64,000 nt of DNA. Origin: Zea mays. Lineage: Eukaryota; Streptophyta; Magnoliopsida; Poales; Poaceae. Under the pieces are notes generated by a model. It was not told the DNA's origin and did no database searches. It saw nothing but the letters and a program-made list of their open reading frames with translations. The DNA is taken from the NCBI RefSeq assembly GCF_902167145.1, contig NC_050104.1:11616001-11680000 (forward strand), given 5' to 3'. This document shows, in pieces, positions 47,464 to 59,200 of this stretch. The first letter of the stretch is position 1; each line of letters begins with the position of its first letter. The position numbers were made by a program, and so were the translations under genes.

Positions 47464-47649
47464 TTACTTAGCTCCGTAGAGGGTGAGAGCCATGACCATC
47501 AGGCCGACTAGCGCCGCCGCCGCTCCAGCCGCGACCTTGGTGATGAGGAGGCGCAGGAACCCCTGGATCGGCCCGTCTCCGGCGACGACGGCACCACCGC
47601 CACCACCCTCGCCGCCGGCGCGGCGGTGCGCGACGATGATCAGCGTCAT
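47464..47649 (-). CDS. Small predicted membrane protein (61 residues), unknown
   Basis: ATG at 47649, stop TAA at 47464-47466. The N-terminal half is basic and glycine-rich. Residues about 34-58 form one hydrophobic span (VAAGAAAALVGLMVMALTLYG) ending GAK. The segment is much more GC-rich than its surroundings, and CTTTTCAG stands just before the ATG like a splice acceptor. It begins exactly where similarity to the L47 gene fragment stops, and it overlaps the out-of-frame extension of that fragment. It may be an exon of a captured gene rather than a gene of its own. I recognise no family. Confidence 0.35.
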   Translation of the reverse strand: MTLIIVAHRRAGGEGGGGGAVVAGDGPIQGFLRLLITKVAAGAAAALVGLMVMALTLYGAK

Positions 47650-47662
47650 CCCTGAAAAGAAC

Positions 47663-48735
47663 GGCGTTTATCATCCGCTTCATTTCCGAAGATCTCCTTG
47701 GATCGGGCTCAGCTATAGCCCTCTCAGTCAAGACATGCTTTATCCGGCACATTGATTTCTTTACCTAAAATTATGCAAACCAAAAAAGATGTTAAACGTC
47801 AGTTATAGAAAAATAAATAGCATGAGGAGAAACATATGATATGACTGACGCACAGTGATGAGAAATGCAGTGCGCATCAACAAGAACATTGTTTGTTCAC
47901 ATAGATGGGGGGAGGGGCATTTCTCCTTGGTACATTCTTAAAATGTTAATGATTATTTTTGCATGTCGAGGTCACCTTGCACATGCTTCTGATATTTTGT
48001 TTTTAATGGTTATGATGCTCCACAGCCAAAATTTAGTTCTCAACTGTTTCTGTATATGCCGGGAGGATACTAATGTTTTAGTTGTTATGAACCGCTGTCT
48101 TTTGATACATGAACTTGTGGATTACATTGGCTACAGGGTTCAGTGGTGAGCAATTCAAGAGTATTCAGTAACACACATTATACAAAGAGAACCGACTCAG
48201 TTTTAGTCTAATGTATTGGATTATGCATTGGTCAGGGTCAATAAGGGAAAAAAATATTTAGTATGCTATATTTACAGTTATGTAAGGCCAATAATAACTA
48301 GAAAGCTCAGGAAAGTGAAATCCCAAATGTAAACAATGAACAACCAAGAAACAAGGCAGGGCCAAGGAAAAGTGGAAAATGACTTCGATTTGCGAAGGAG
48401 AAGGAATGATACGTGGAAGAATTGCAATGGCACGGCTTCACACCAACATATTAAACAACCTATCATCTTACAAAGCATGACATTGATATTTGATGAAATC
48501 AAAGCTACTTTAACTGTTGTTACACATGGCATCAACATGATTCTGTTGCGTGAGAAAATGTGCTGTTGTTGGCAGTCAGATACCTTGGAAATTCGTTCTG
48601 GATTTGGGAACCCATCTGATTGCAGCATCTGACGCTGTGTCATTAGCATGTTCTTTTCCTTTAGAAGAACATACCACATCTTCTGAAGATCATCCCAAGA
48701 TTTTAGTCGCAATTCAGAAGCCTTCCAGCTGCGAC
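47663..48735 (-). pseudogene. MRPL47: 5'-less copy of the mitochondrial ribosomal protein L47 (uL29m) gene
   Basis: Exon 48735-48584 encodes RSWKASELRLKSWDDLQKMW, YVLLKEKNMLMTQRQML and FPNPERISK. Exon 47764 to about 47663 encodes VKKSMCRIKHVLTERAIAEP and DPRRSSEMKRMINA. These are consecutive parts of the mitochondrial L29-family protein L47, a component of the mitoribosome large subunit. Splice borders (CGTTAG/GTCGC, CCAAG/GTATC, TTTTAG/GTAAAG) are good and the phases agree. No exon encoding the N-terminal mitochondrial targeting region can be found between 48736 and 50213. The expected stop after the last conserved residue is also missing; the frame runs on into unrelated arginine-rich sequence. 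A gene fragment is the best reading. Confidence 0.65.
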
Positions 48736-48888
48736 CTAACGATTGATGCAACAAAGAAAAGGGGGACAGTAAGATTTCTAGAGAAGCAATGTTCAGACAA
48801 TAAAAAAAAATATGCAGAAACAACAGCGTATCTAAATGACTAAATCTATGAAATGGTCATAAACCTGTCAACAGTTACATGAGTAGTA

Positions 48889-49002
48889 CTACCTCCGTTA
48901 CCTCCGTTCTTGAAAATTTGTTGTCCGTTAGTTCATTTTTTACTAAAACGCGACAAATCATTTTTATACTAAAACACGACAAATAAAAAAGAACCGAGGG
49001 AG
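48889..49002. mobile_element. Stowaway-like MITE
   Basis: Begins CTACCTCCGTTA and ends GAACCGAGGGAG, inverted versions of the Stowaway terminus, with TA on both sides (48887-48888 and 49003-49004). The interior has two ACTAAAACRCGACAAAT repeats. Confidence 0.7.
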
Positions 49003-50213
49003 TATTTGTCGCAAGAACACAGGCAGGTACAAACATTTCTGTAACGCAACCAAATAAGCCCTCTCGATGACATGTGCATATCCTGACTCCTGAGGGTTAC
49101 TTGAACAAAGGCAACAGCAGGCCCATAATTTACCCAGACCAAACAAAGCCCATTTGCCAACACCACATTAGAAGTTCCTCACACACAGGACATAATCTTC
49201 AGGTATGTCTAGTGTTTATCAAAGGAATAGATAGAAGCATACGTACTGCCCTAATGTAATGGGGCCTGCAACTAATGATTCAGATATAGTAAATGCCAGC
49301 CAAGTATACAGCTACGTTTACAACTAGTGATTCAGATATCGAAAGTCAGCCAGGTAGACAGGACAACAACGTTAATTCCCCAAAAGAACGACCTATGGGC
49401 ATACTTGCTATAGATTAGAGCGGATGCAAATGAGTGAGCATTGGCCAAATCGAACTCACATCAGGGGGCAACGGTGCAATTAATTCAACAGCATACAAGT
49501 GAAAAAGGTTGATAACAATAGCAACAATATTAACGCGTCTAGAAAAGGAAGGAATATGACTCTTGTTTTCAAAATTCAGATTCGACCGACAATGTTAACG
49601 CGTCTAAAAAAAGGAAAGAATATGACTCAGTTTTCAAATTCCGATTCGACGGTTTTTTCAAACAGTTTTAGATTCAATCAAATCCATACAAAAGGTATAC
49701 AAGTATATTTATGACACCAAAAGGTATTATCAGATTGATCATATAAAACACATTATTACAGCAAATCTATTTCTAGACAGAAATGTCGATACTGTTTTTC
49801 CGCATTAAGTTAAAGTATCTTTTTATAGTAAATCTATTTTTAGATATTAATATTGGTTCTGTTTTCTATGAACGAATGTCTACTAATCATGGCTTTGGAG
49901 AGCCTTCAGTACTCAAAAATGAAAATGCCAGCAGTTATGTTGCCTATTACAAAAAAAAAACGCTATACCGTACCCATAGACACCCACCAGAATGCAACAA
50001 TCCGTTACAAGGTAGACCAAAAGATATGTAATATTGTCTTCTAACAAAGTTCTCTTCCCAAAAATTCTGAAGCAGCAATCCTCAGTTACTCTAGCTCTTG
50101 CCTATGTTGTGAAGGAACACACTTTCTACCCACTGCATGTGCAGGATCCATCCATTTCAAGCTTACCAAAACCCCTGCAAAGGCAGGAACGGGGTCAATG
50201 TTACAGGCCCCAT
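49003..50213. other. Region downstream of the ENP2 gene
   Basis: The part just below 50214 should be the 3' untranslated region of the minus-strand ENP2 gene. Two tandem copies of a unit of about 65 bp starting TTAACGCGTCTA lie at about 49530-49655. No other gene or element recognised. Confidence 0.45.
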
Positions 50214-53200
50214 TCATCCTCTGCCCCTGCCCCTACCTCCACCTCTTCCTCCTCCACCTCTTCCTCCACCTCTTCCTCCTCCACCTCCACCTCCACCTCT
50301 TCCTCGGCCGCTTCTACCTCTGCCACTACCGCCTCTACCTCTGCCACGATTTCCGCCAAACATATAGAACTCAGCTTTTCCCTGCTTCAAGCCCAGCGGC
50401 TGCACAGCTCTCTTTTTGACACCCTTGGGTTCGTCGTCGCTAGACGACTCTTCCTTGTGCCTTCTCCGGCTTTTAGAGAAAAACGAAATCTCTCGTGAGC
50501 CACCAGGCCCGTACTTGACCGCATCAAGTGCTTTGGAGTTCTGTTTCCTTTCCAGGGCAGCTATCCTATCCTCAAGGGGAGCAGCATCCTCGTTTGATAA
50601 AGAGACGCTGTTCAAAAATGCTTCCGCATGGTGTTCATCCTTGACCTCGTATAACCTGAAATATAAAAAGCAGTAAGCACATCTTCTGTGTACCGGTCAA
50701 ATAAGACAGAATAGTTTAGCTACTTCAAATTTTGAAATGCAACAGGTAAGCACGAGACTGGACCAAGAACTCTGTAAATGAGAACTGCAGTTTTTGTTTC
50801 AGGAGGTTAATATTTGTTCATGTACTTTCACTTTCTTTATGAATTGGAGATATGCACTGAATATACAAGAAATGCTTCTTCTTTTTTAATAAAGATCACA
50901 CCTTCTAGTACCACAGGCAAAATGGCAAAAGTCCAAAATGGGAAATGCATAGTTCACGTTGTAACCAAAATGAAGCAAGATCTCACCTTATACGCTTTGA
51001 ATTATGCATGACATCATCACTGTCAGATTCCGCTAGAGTGTCAGATGTGTTACCATCAGATTGTTGGTCGTCCTCGCTAACACTATCAAAATGTTCTTCA
51101 ATCAGGCGAGGCTCCTTTGTGGCTGCCTGAGGATGAAGTGCGAGGTATTCTTTTGATTCTTCATCAATTTCAAAATCCTGTACATAAGATCAATGGGATT
51201 AGAAATCAAGTACCACAAAAAATAGTACTGATTAGCTTACAATATTACAGAAAATTAAATAGCACAAGTAGGGCATAGACGGGTTAGATCCAGAAAGTAG
51301 TTAAATTACAGCTCAAATTCTCCATATTCTGTAAAAACTAAACATCGCATCATCATCAGCTCAAAATTAAATAAAGAGAATGTGTACACGAAGTTTCACA
51401 TGCTAAAACAAACAGCAGCAGCATTGCACAGGCATAGGATAGGATCAGATAAAAATCAGGATAAAAGGATTGAGATATGTTGTAATTTCTTTTTATATAC
51501 AACTACCAACATGGACAGTACAAATCTGTGTGCAAGACTGCAACCTAATAGCAGTACGGAAAAACAACCAGTAAAATTCCACACCTTATTCTCAAACATT
51601 TCTTTGAACCGATCATCATCCAAAATGGCCTTATTCAGTTCTAGTTTTCTTTTCTTCTTCTTAATACTTGATTTATCAACATTCTCCATATCAAGATCTA
51701 TTTCATCTTCCCTTATACTGTCCATAATCTGCCTGTTAACCTTCGGTATTTTGACGACTTGCTGGACGAGAAGAAGAAAAATGAGAGTTCATCAGGTTTG
51801 AGATATAAAGCCTGTACCAAAGATAAGCAGGTGAAAACATACCGTTATACGAGATTTTCTCTGAGCTTCTAATTTCTTTTTCTTTATCTCATCTTTAATT
51901 GTCTCGTATTCAACAGGAGCAACTGCTGCCCGTTGCTGCAAAGAAAGAGAAATCCTGGTAAATACTGTTTTGCGTCTTTTCTGTAACTCATCTGATCATA
52001 CAGAAAAAGAATGTAACCAGTCCATGATGGAGATCAATTATATAGTTAGATGCCTAACAGAGTAACAGAGATGAGAGATCTAATTTACAAAGAACAATCT
52101 AGTGTGTCAAACAAAGGAAAGTACCTTAAATTCAGGAATTCAAACACCTAGTCGTTGGCAAAACTAAATGAATTGCTAACTATAAAAAAATCCAGCACAA
52201 GATAAATGTGTAATTCATGTAATGAGTTGTATGTAAATGTGTAAAGAAGCCAAATTTACCTTCTTGTATAGTTCATAACGTACAATAAATCCATGTAAAT
52301 ATGCTCTTACAGCACTGCTGCCAATGTATTGAGTAAGGTTCAGTCGCTCCATCTCTTCTTTAGTCAAGAACTTGTACTCATCAAACAGTGTTGTATCTGG
52401 TTTCTCTTCCATCTCCTCCTATAAATGGAGGAAGGCAAATGATGAAATGTTCAGTTAAAAATTATTAGATCAATTACTAGAAGCCAATTGATGCAGTCTC
52501 ACGCACAGTTAAGTTATCAAGATGTGAACACCACTTTGGAGCTGGGCCGAGCGCAGGAATGAAGTGGGCAGGTATCTGGCTATTGTCCAGGGCTAATAGC
52601 ACTAAACCACTATTCCGGAAGACACAGACATCATTGATAGCACCACCATCTGGTTCAATGCTAGTCATGTTATTTCCCTGCAGAAAAGATTTGAGGGCAT
52701 CATAGCACCATCCAATAAAGAAATTCAAATAATGAAAATGCATAATGCAATTGAAAACATGTAAAGGAATGAGTTTCACCAAAGAAATTAAAAATTAAGA
52801 AATTATACAGGTTTATAAAGGACTATGGCAGCCCATGAGATATTGTTATGTTATTTGCAAATTACGGTTAAAAAAGACATGAACTTTTTCAAGCATATTG
52901 GCTAATTTCTAATAAATCACATTGTCTACTGATGGTGTGTTTGGTTTGAAGAATGAGGTGATCCATCATGTACTCATGATTCCTCACCTTTTTTTTTGGG
53001 TTTGTTATGTTATTTGCAATAGAAAGGAATGCTGTCACCAGGGTGGGTGAACTCTCATAGATATCAGGTGTCCACATATATAGAGTCAAGAGAGAGATTG
53101 AGTCCGAGGGAGAGGGGGGTTTTCTTGGGGCTCGAGAGATTGAATAGATAGGGCCCCACAAGTTGGTTAATTCGCCGCTGGGGAATTCACACAAAAGGGA

Positions 53201-56200
53201 AGGACTTATTCTCAACGAAAAAAGTGCTCTCTGAACCGAACGTGAAAGTTGTTTTCCATCAGACGACTGTTCACGTAACTCCACTCTCGGCTTGGATTAT
53301 ATATCCATTTGGTCCGCTCTCGGCCATTCCACACGCTGCCTAGCAGAGACGTGGTTATCTGAAGTGGATTCTCTCTTTTCTTTTCTTTGGGTGTAGTCGG
53401 ACATTCCACTTTGTTAAGTTCTTTTCTTTTCTTTTCTTTTGTATTCTAGTAGATGCCGAACCTGCTTCTCAGTGGGCGGGCGCAGCAGCTACATGGACCC
53501 TCTCTTTATGTTGTTGCCAGTGCTTTCCCGGGCCAAGCCGGAATTCTTTATTAGAACGTCGGCAGGCAAAGCCCGAAGGAAGGCTGCTATCCCCTCAGCC
53601 TTCTTCCTTTTCGATGAAAAACAAATCAATCTCCGAAAACGTTTGGGGGGGGGGGGGGGGGGGGGGGGGGATGAGTGCTCATTCCACCAAATTAATGTAA
53701 TGAAATCATGATGCACCACCTCATGAAGCATGGGGTGATTCCACAAACCAAACGCACTGTAAATGCATAAGAGCTCCCATGTCCTTGAACGGTTCAGAGC
53801 AAGAGTCAAACAGGTATGAAGACATAAAAGTGTCATTTCAGTTTTCCTATCGCTGTGTTGTAAAAAAAGGTCATGTAGTTCATGTGTAAAATAAATATTC
53901 CAGAATACAGACTATCAAATTTAGTGTTATAAAAAATGGAATAAAGTTTAGTGCCGTGAGAAACATATTCCTCATAGACATAAATGTAGCCTGGAACCAC
54001 AGATAATTTGGTAAAACTGATAACTCACATATTCCCTAAGAATTTGCAGATATGTTGGAAGGTAGCTGGGTTTCAAGTGCTATGCAAATACATGCTTCCC
54101 AAATAAACCCAAAGTCAAACAAGGGTAAATAAGGAATAAAGCTGTCAGCACAACCTAATATACAAAAATTGGGTTCTATGCTAGTAACTTCCCTAATTTG
54201 CTTCAGATAGAGGCTATGGCATGCATTACCAGTACGGATTCAAATGTTACAGCCTTACAGGAAGACTTCAAGATACGTTCAGAATTTCAGATTGCACCAT
54301 AATAGAAACTAGCTTAAAGCCTTTTAAGGTATAACCACGGCCATGTTTTACTTCAAGAAGGCGAGCAAACCAACACCCAATGGATCATAAAATATCAGTA
54401 ATGTCTTAAATTAGAGTTTGCTTTAAATCCACATCAAACCCAATATATATGTAAAATTACACCATGAATACTAATAAACATTTGAACAAAATGGAAAGGA
54501 AGAAACTCACTGTATTAGGATCCCAGATTCTCACTATGTGCTTATCAGCAGTGATCAGTTTAGGTTCAGTAGAATTAAGTGTCTGGTGCCATTTGATATT
54601 TAATATTGGGCTACCATACCTGAAACAGATAACAGCAATTACATGCCCAGTGAAAGGTAGTAAGGTACAATATGTAACTCAAGAAGCATTCAACTATTGA
54701 TTGCATTTCAAAAGTAATAGAGATTTGGACCCGCTGTTTACAGCTTATTCTTCCAAGACACATTAATAAAACATACAGATTCAAAAACTTATTGCAGCAG
54801 TTGTATCTGTTTTTTTAACAAAACAGGCAGAATGTGTGTGAAATGGCATGATATTAGGATGGAGAACCAAGAAAAGGTAAGGCCCTGTTTGCAGAAGGAA
54901 GTAGAGTAAGAAAAACCCATCCAATGAGAGAATTCCTTCAGAAGATTTATGTAGAAATGGTTGATTGGCTGGAACTAACTTTTCATAAAGATTAACAAGT
55001 GAAAACCCTTCACAAGAGGAAATAGAGACTTACATGTGATCCTTAACTCTCAGAGGAGAAGACATGCGTAAATCATATATTGATATCTGCAGAAAATCCC
55101 AAAAATGTTGATGCATACTGAGATTAAAAAATTAATGAAATAAATATAGAAAATTTTAAAGGGATAGCTGTCATGTTTATATAAAAGAAAAAGTGTTAGA
55201 GGTAAATAATTGTATATCATTAGGGCTAACCCTAGAGGGTAGCTATATAGTGTTTGTACATGGGCCATATGGGCCTAGCCACATGGGCCTAACCACATAT
55301 AATCTAACACCCCCCCGCAGTCTGAACATCCGTCGCAGCGGAGTTTACAGACTGGATCCAAAAAGAAGAAGTACATCACACACTAGGATCCCCCCACAGA
55401 CTCAACTAGCCACTACTGATGTTGAGGCTGGAGCGAAACTCGGCGAAGGTCGAGGACGGGAGACCCTTGGTGAAGATGTCGGCAAACTGGGAGGTGGTCG
55501 GGACGTGGAGGACCCGAACATCACCGACGGCGACCAGATCTCGGACGAAGTGTAGATCGATCTCCACATGCTTGGTCCGCTGGTGCTGCACCGGGTTGGT
55601 GGAGAGGTAGACGGCGCTGACGTTGTCGCAGTAGACCAACGTGCTCCTGGAAAGGGGACTGTGGAGCTCGGCGAGGAGCTGCCGGAGCCACGCAGCCTCC
55701 GCCACGCCGTTGGCCACGGCACGGTACTCCGCCTCAGCGCTCGAGCGGGAGACGACCGGCTGGCGCTTCGACGACCAGGACACCAGGTTACCGCCTAAGA
55801 AGACGGCGTAGCCGGAGGTGGAGCGCCGAGTGTCCGGGCACCCAGCCCAGTCAGCGTCGGTGTAGACGACCAGCTCGGAGGAGGTAGAACGGTGAAGAAG
55901 CAGCCCGTAGTCGACAGTGCCCCGGAGGTAGCGGAGGAGGCGCTTGAGAGCCGCGAGGTGGGGCTCTCGGGGGTCGTGCATATGGAGACAGACCTGCTGC
56001 ACAGCGTAGGAGATGTCCGGCCTAGTGAAGGTGAGGTACTGAAGGGCACCGGCAAGACTCCTGTACCCGGTGGGGTCCTCGACAGGGTCACCCATGGCCT
56101 CAGAGAGCTTCGCCTGCGTGTCGACTGGGGTAGAGCAGGGCTTGCAGTCAATCATCTTGGCCCGCTCCAGAATGTCAAGAGTGTACTGCCGCTGGTGAAG

Positions 56201-59200
56201 TAGGAGTCCTGAGGGGCGAGGCTCAGCAGTGACCCCCAGGAAATGGTGAAGCACACCCAGATCCTTGACCGGAAACTCCCGCTGAAGTGCGTCGACGAGG
56301 CGGCGAAGAAGTGACTGACTGGAGGCGGTGAGGACAATGTCATCCACGTAGAGGAGCAAGTAGGCAGTCTCTGCTCCATGATGGTGGATGAACAGAGACG
56401 TGTCTGACTTGGCCTCCACGAAGCCCAGTGTCACCAGAAACGTAGCCAGTCTGGAGTGCCACGCCCGGGGGCCTGCTTGAGGCCGTAGAGGGACCTGTTG
56501 AGGCGGCAGACCATGGTAGGGCGAGAGGAGTCGACGAACCCCGCTGGCTGACAGCAGTAGACGGTCTCGGTGAGAGCGCCGTGCAGGAAGGCGTTCTTGA
56601 CGTCGAGCTGGTGAACTGGCCAGGAGCGAGCAAGGGCCAGCGATAGCACCGTGCGGACGGTGGCCGGCTTCACAACCGGGCTGAAGGTCTCATCGTAATC
56701 GACTCCGGGGCGCTGAGTGAAGCCCCGAAGAACCCAGCGAGCCTTGTACCGCTCCAGGGTACCATCGGCCCGCCGCTTGTGCGTCCAGATCCACTTGCCG
56801 GTGACGACGTTGGTGCCGGGCGGACGAGGCACCAGATCCCACGTCTGGTTGGCGACGAGCGCCGCGTACTCCTCCTCCATCGCTCGACGCCAGTGGGGGT
56901 CCAGCAGGGCGGTGCGAACGGAGGAGGGTACCGGAGAAATCTGCGAGTCTGCGGTCGTGGCCGCCAGGACACGGGGCGGCAGGGTACCAGTCGCGTGCCG
57001 TGTCACCATCGGGTGGACGTGCCGCGGGTCGCGGTGAAGGAGCGGTGGGTGGTACACCGGCGTCTCGACACGGGCCGCGGGTGGCCGAGGCGGAGGTGTG
57101 GGTGTCCCTGGCGGGGACTGGGCCACCGGCGGTGACAGCGGCAGGGGCGGCGACGGTGGAGGTGCGAACCCCGGCGGCGGCAGCCGGCGCTGGTAGACCC
57201 GCACCGGCTGGGCGAAGCGGGCCGGAGGGGTCAGAACCGATGGCCCCGTAGGCGGTGCAGTCCCACCACCCTCACTCGGCCCGGGGGCGATCGGAGACGG
57301 GGCTCCGCGGAGAGGCGACGACACCGTAGGCGACACCACCGGACCCGAGCAAGGTACCGGGCCGGGGGTAGGACCGACAGGTGGTGAGCGAGTACCTGCA
57401 GAGAGAGGAAGGAGAGGTGGCTCGACCACCGTGTCAGTCGGAAAGAGAGTGAAAGGGTCAAGGTCAGGGTCGGAGGAGGGTGGTGTGGTGGACTGGTGGT
57501 GGAGGAGTAGGGAAATACGGACTCATCAAACACCACATGGCGAGAGAAGAGGACCCGGCGAGAGCAGAGGTCAAAGCAGCGGTAGCCTTTGTGGTCCGGG
57601 GAGTACCCGAGAAACACACAGAGGGTGGAACGGGGTGCTAGTTTGTGAGGAGCAGTGGCAGTGGTGTTCGGGTAGCAAGCACACCCGAAGACACGGAGGT
57701 GGTCATAGCGCGGAGGGGTACCGAAGAGTGCCTGGTGAGGAGTGGGGGCCGGACACGCAGTGGAAGGGAGACGGTTGAGGAGGTAGGTAGAGGTGTGGAG
57801 GGCCTCGGCCCAGAAACATGCCGGAAGGTGCGCCTGGAGAAGAAGAGTGCGGATGGTGTCGTTGGTCGTGCGAATCATGCGCTCAGCCTTGCCGTTCTGG
57901 GAGGAGGTATACGGGCAAGACATCCGCAACTGCATCCCGTGGGAGAGAAAGAAGTCGCGGGAGGTGGAGTTATCGAACTCCCGACCATTGTCACACTGAA
58001 CGGCCTTAATGGTGAGGCCGAACTGAGTGGACACCCAGGCGAAGAAGTGGCGGAGGGCGGGGAAAGTCTCAGACTTGGCACGCAAAGGAAAAGTCCACAC
58101 ATAATGAGAAAAATCATCAAGCACCACAAGATAGTATTTGTAGCCTGACATACTGGTAATGGGTGAAGTCCACAAATCGCAGTGTACAAGATCAAAAGCA
58201 TGAGTAGCATGAGAGGAAGAAGAAGAAAAAGGAAGACGAACATGACGGCCTAACTGGCACGCATGACAAAGATGCTCATCATGGGATCTAGTACATGGGA
58301 TAGTGGCACTACGAGTAAGCTGCATCAAGGCATCGCGTCCGGGGTGACCAAGGCGACGATGCCAGGTGGTAGAAGACGTGGCGGCAGCAAAAACAGCAGA
58401 TGTGTCAGGTGACGAAGACGAAGAAGATGTGGCGTGCGGAAGCCGAAGGGTGTAGAGGGGGCCGGTGCTGTCACATCTGAGGAGGGGGCGCCGAGTTGCC
58501 GGGTCCTTCACAGTAAGACCAAAAGAGTCAAACTCGACAGAACAAGAATTATCAACAGTAAACCGACGAATAGAAAGAAGATTGTGGACCAAAGAAGGAG
58601 CGACAAGAACATCGGGAATGCGAAAAGAGCCGGGAGGGCTGGCGGCACCCACAGATGTGACAGGAAGACATGAGCCATTCGCCACCATGATGGACGAAGG
58701 GAGAGAGGAAGAAGGAGGGCGAACAGAGGTGAGTATACCAGGGTCGGGGGTGGTGTGGTAGGTAGCACCGGTGTCCGCGATCCACTCGGGACCCATCGGC
58801 GGAGTCAGAGTAGGAGTCTGAAAGGCAGCCAGGGTGGCCGCGTCCCAACCAACCAGCCCGGACGGAGGAGTAGCCGGTGGCGTGGGCCACGACGAAGCGG
58901 CAGGTGTCGAGGTCCATGGTGACGGGGAGGCGAAGGCGAACCCTGGCTGCGCACCAGCGAACATGGCCACCGGGGACCGAGCCTCAGAGCCTGGCCCCTA
59001 GAACGGCCACATGGAGATGCGCCCTGACCACGGGTGGTGAAAAGTGGGCCAAGGCGCACCCTGCTGGGGTCCCGGCGTCGGTGCGTGGCCACGGGCACCA
59101 CCCCCGGAACCACCACCGCGGCCACCACGGCGGCGACGACCACCACCGCCCCCGCCTCCGCCACCTCGACCCCCGCCGCCCATGCTCGGCCCGGGAGGGC

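Larger units (their letters stand above)
52933..53758. mobile_element. Tourist-like MITE, interrupted, in an ENP2 intron
   Basis: The left end GGTGTGTTTGGTTTGAAGAA and the right end CCACAAACCAAACGCACT are imperfect inverted repeats. Typical inner sequences follow (GAATGAGGTGATCCATCATG on the left, ATGCACCACCTCATGAAGCA on the right). The middle is replaced by foreign DNA of mitochondrial type between a T-run (52988-52997) and a run of 26 G (53645-53670). Confidence 0.6.

Noticed and set aside
48136..48330. Possible further L47 exon downstream of the first one
   Set aside because: The open frame continues past the donor at 48584 into intron-like AT-rich sequence. The conserved protein continues at 47764 instead.
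50034..50498. Serine/threonine- or proline-rich plus-strand frames opposite the ENP2 last exon
   Set aside because: They are the antisense reading of the RGG-encoding repeat. The minus-strand frame continues a conserved protein with proper splice phases.
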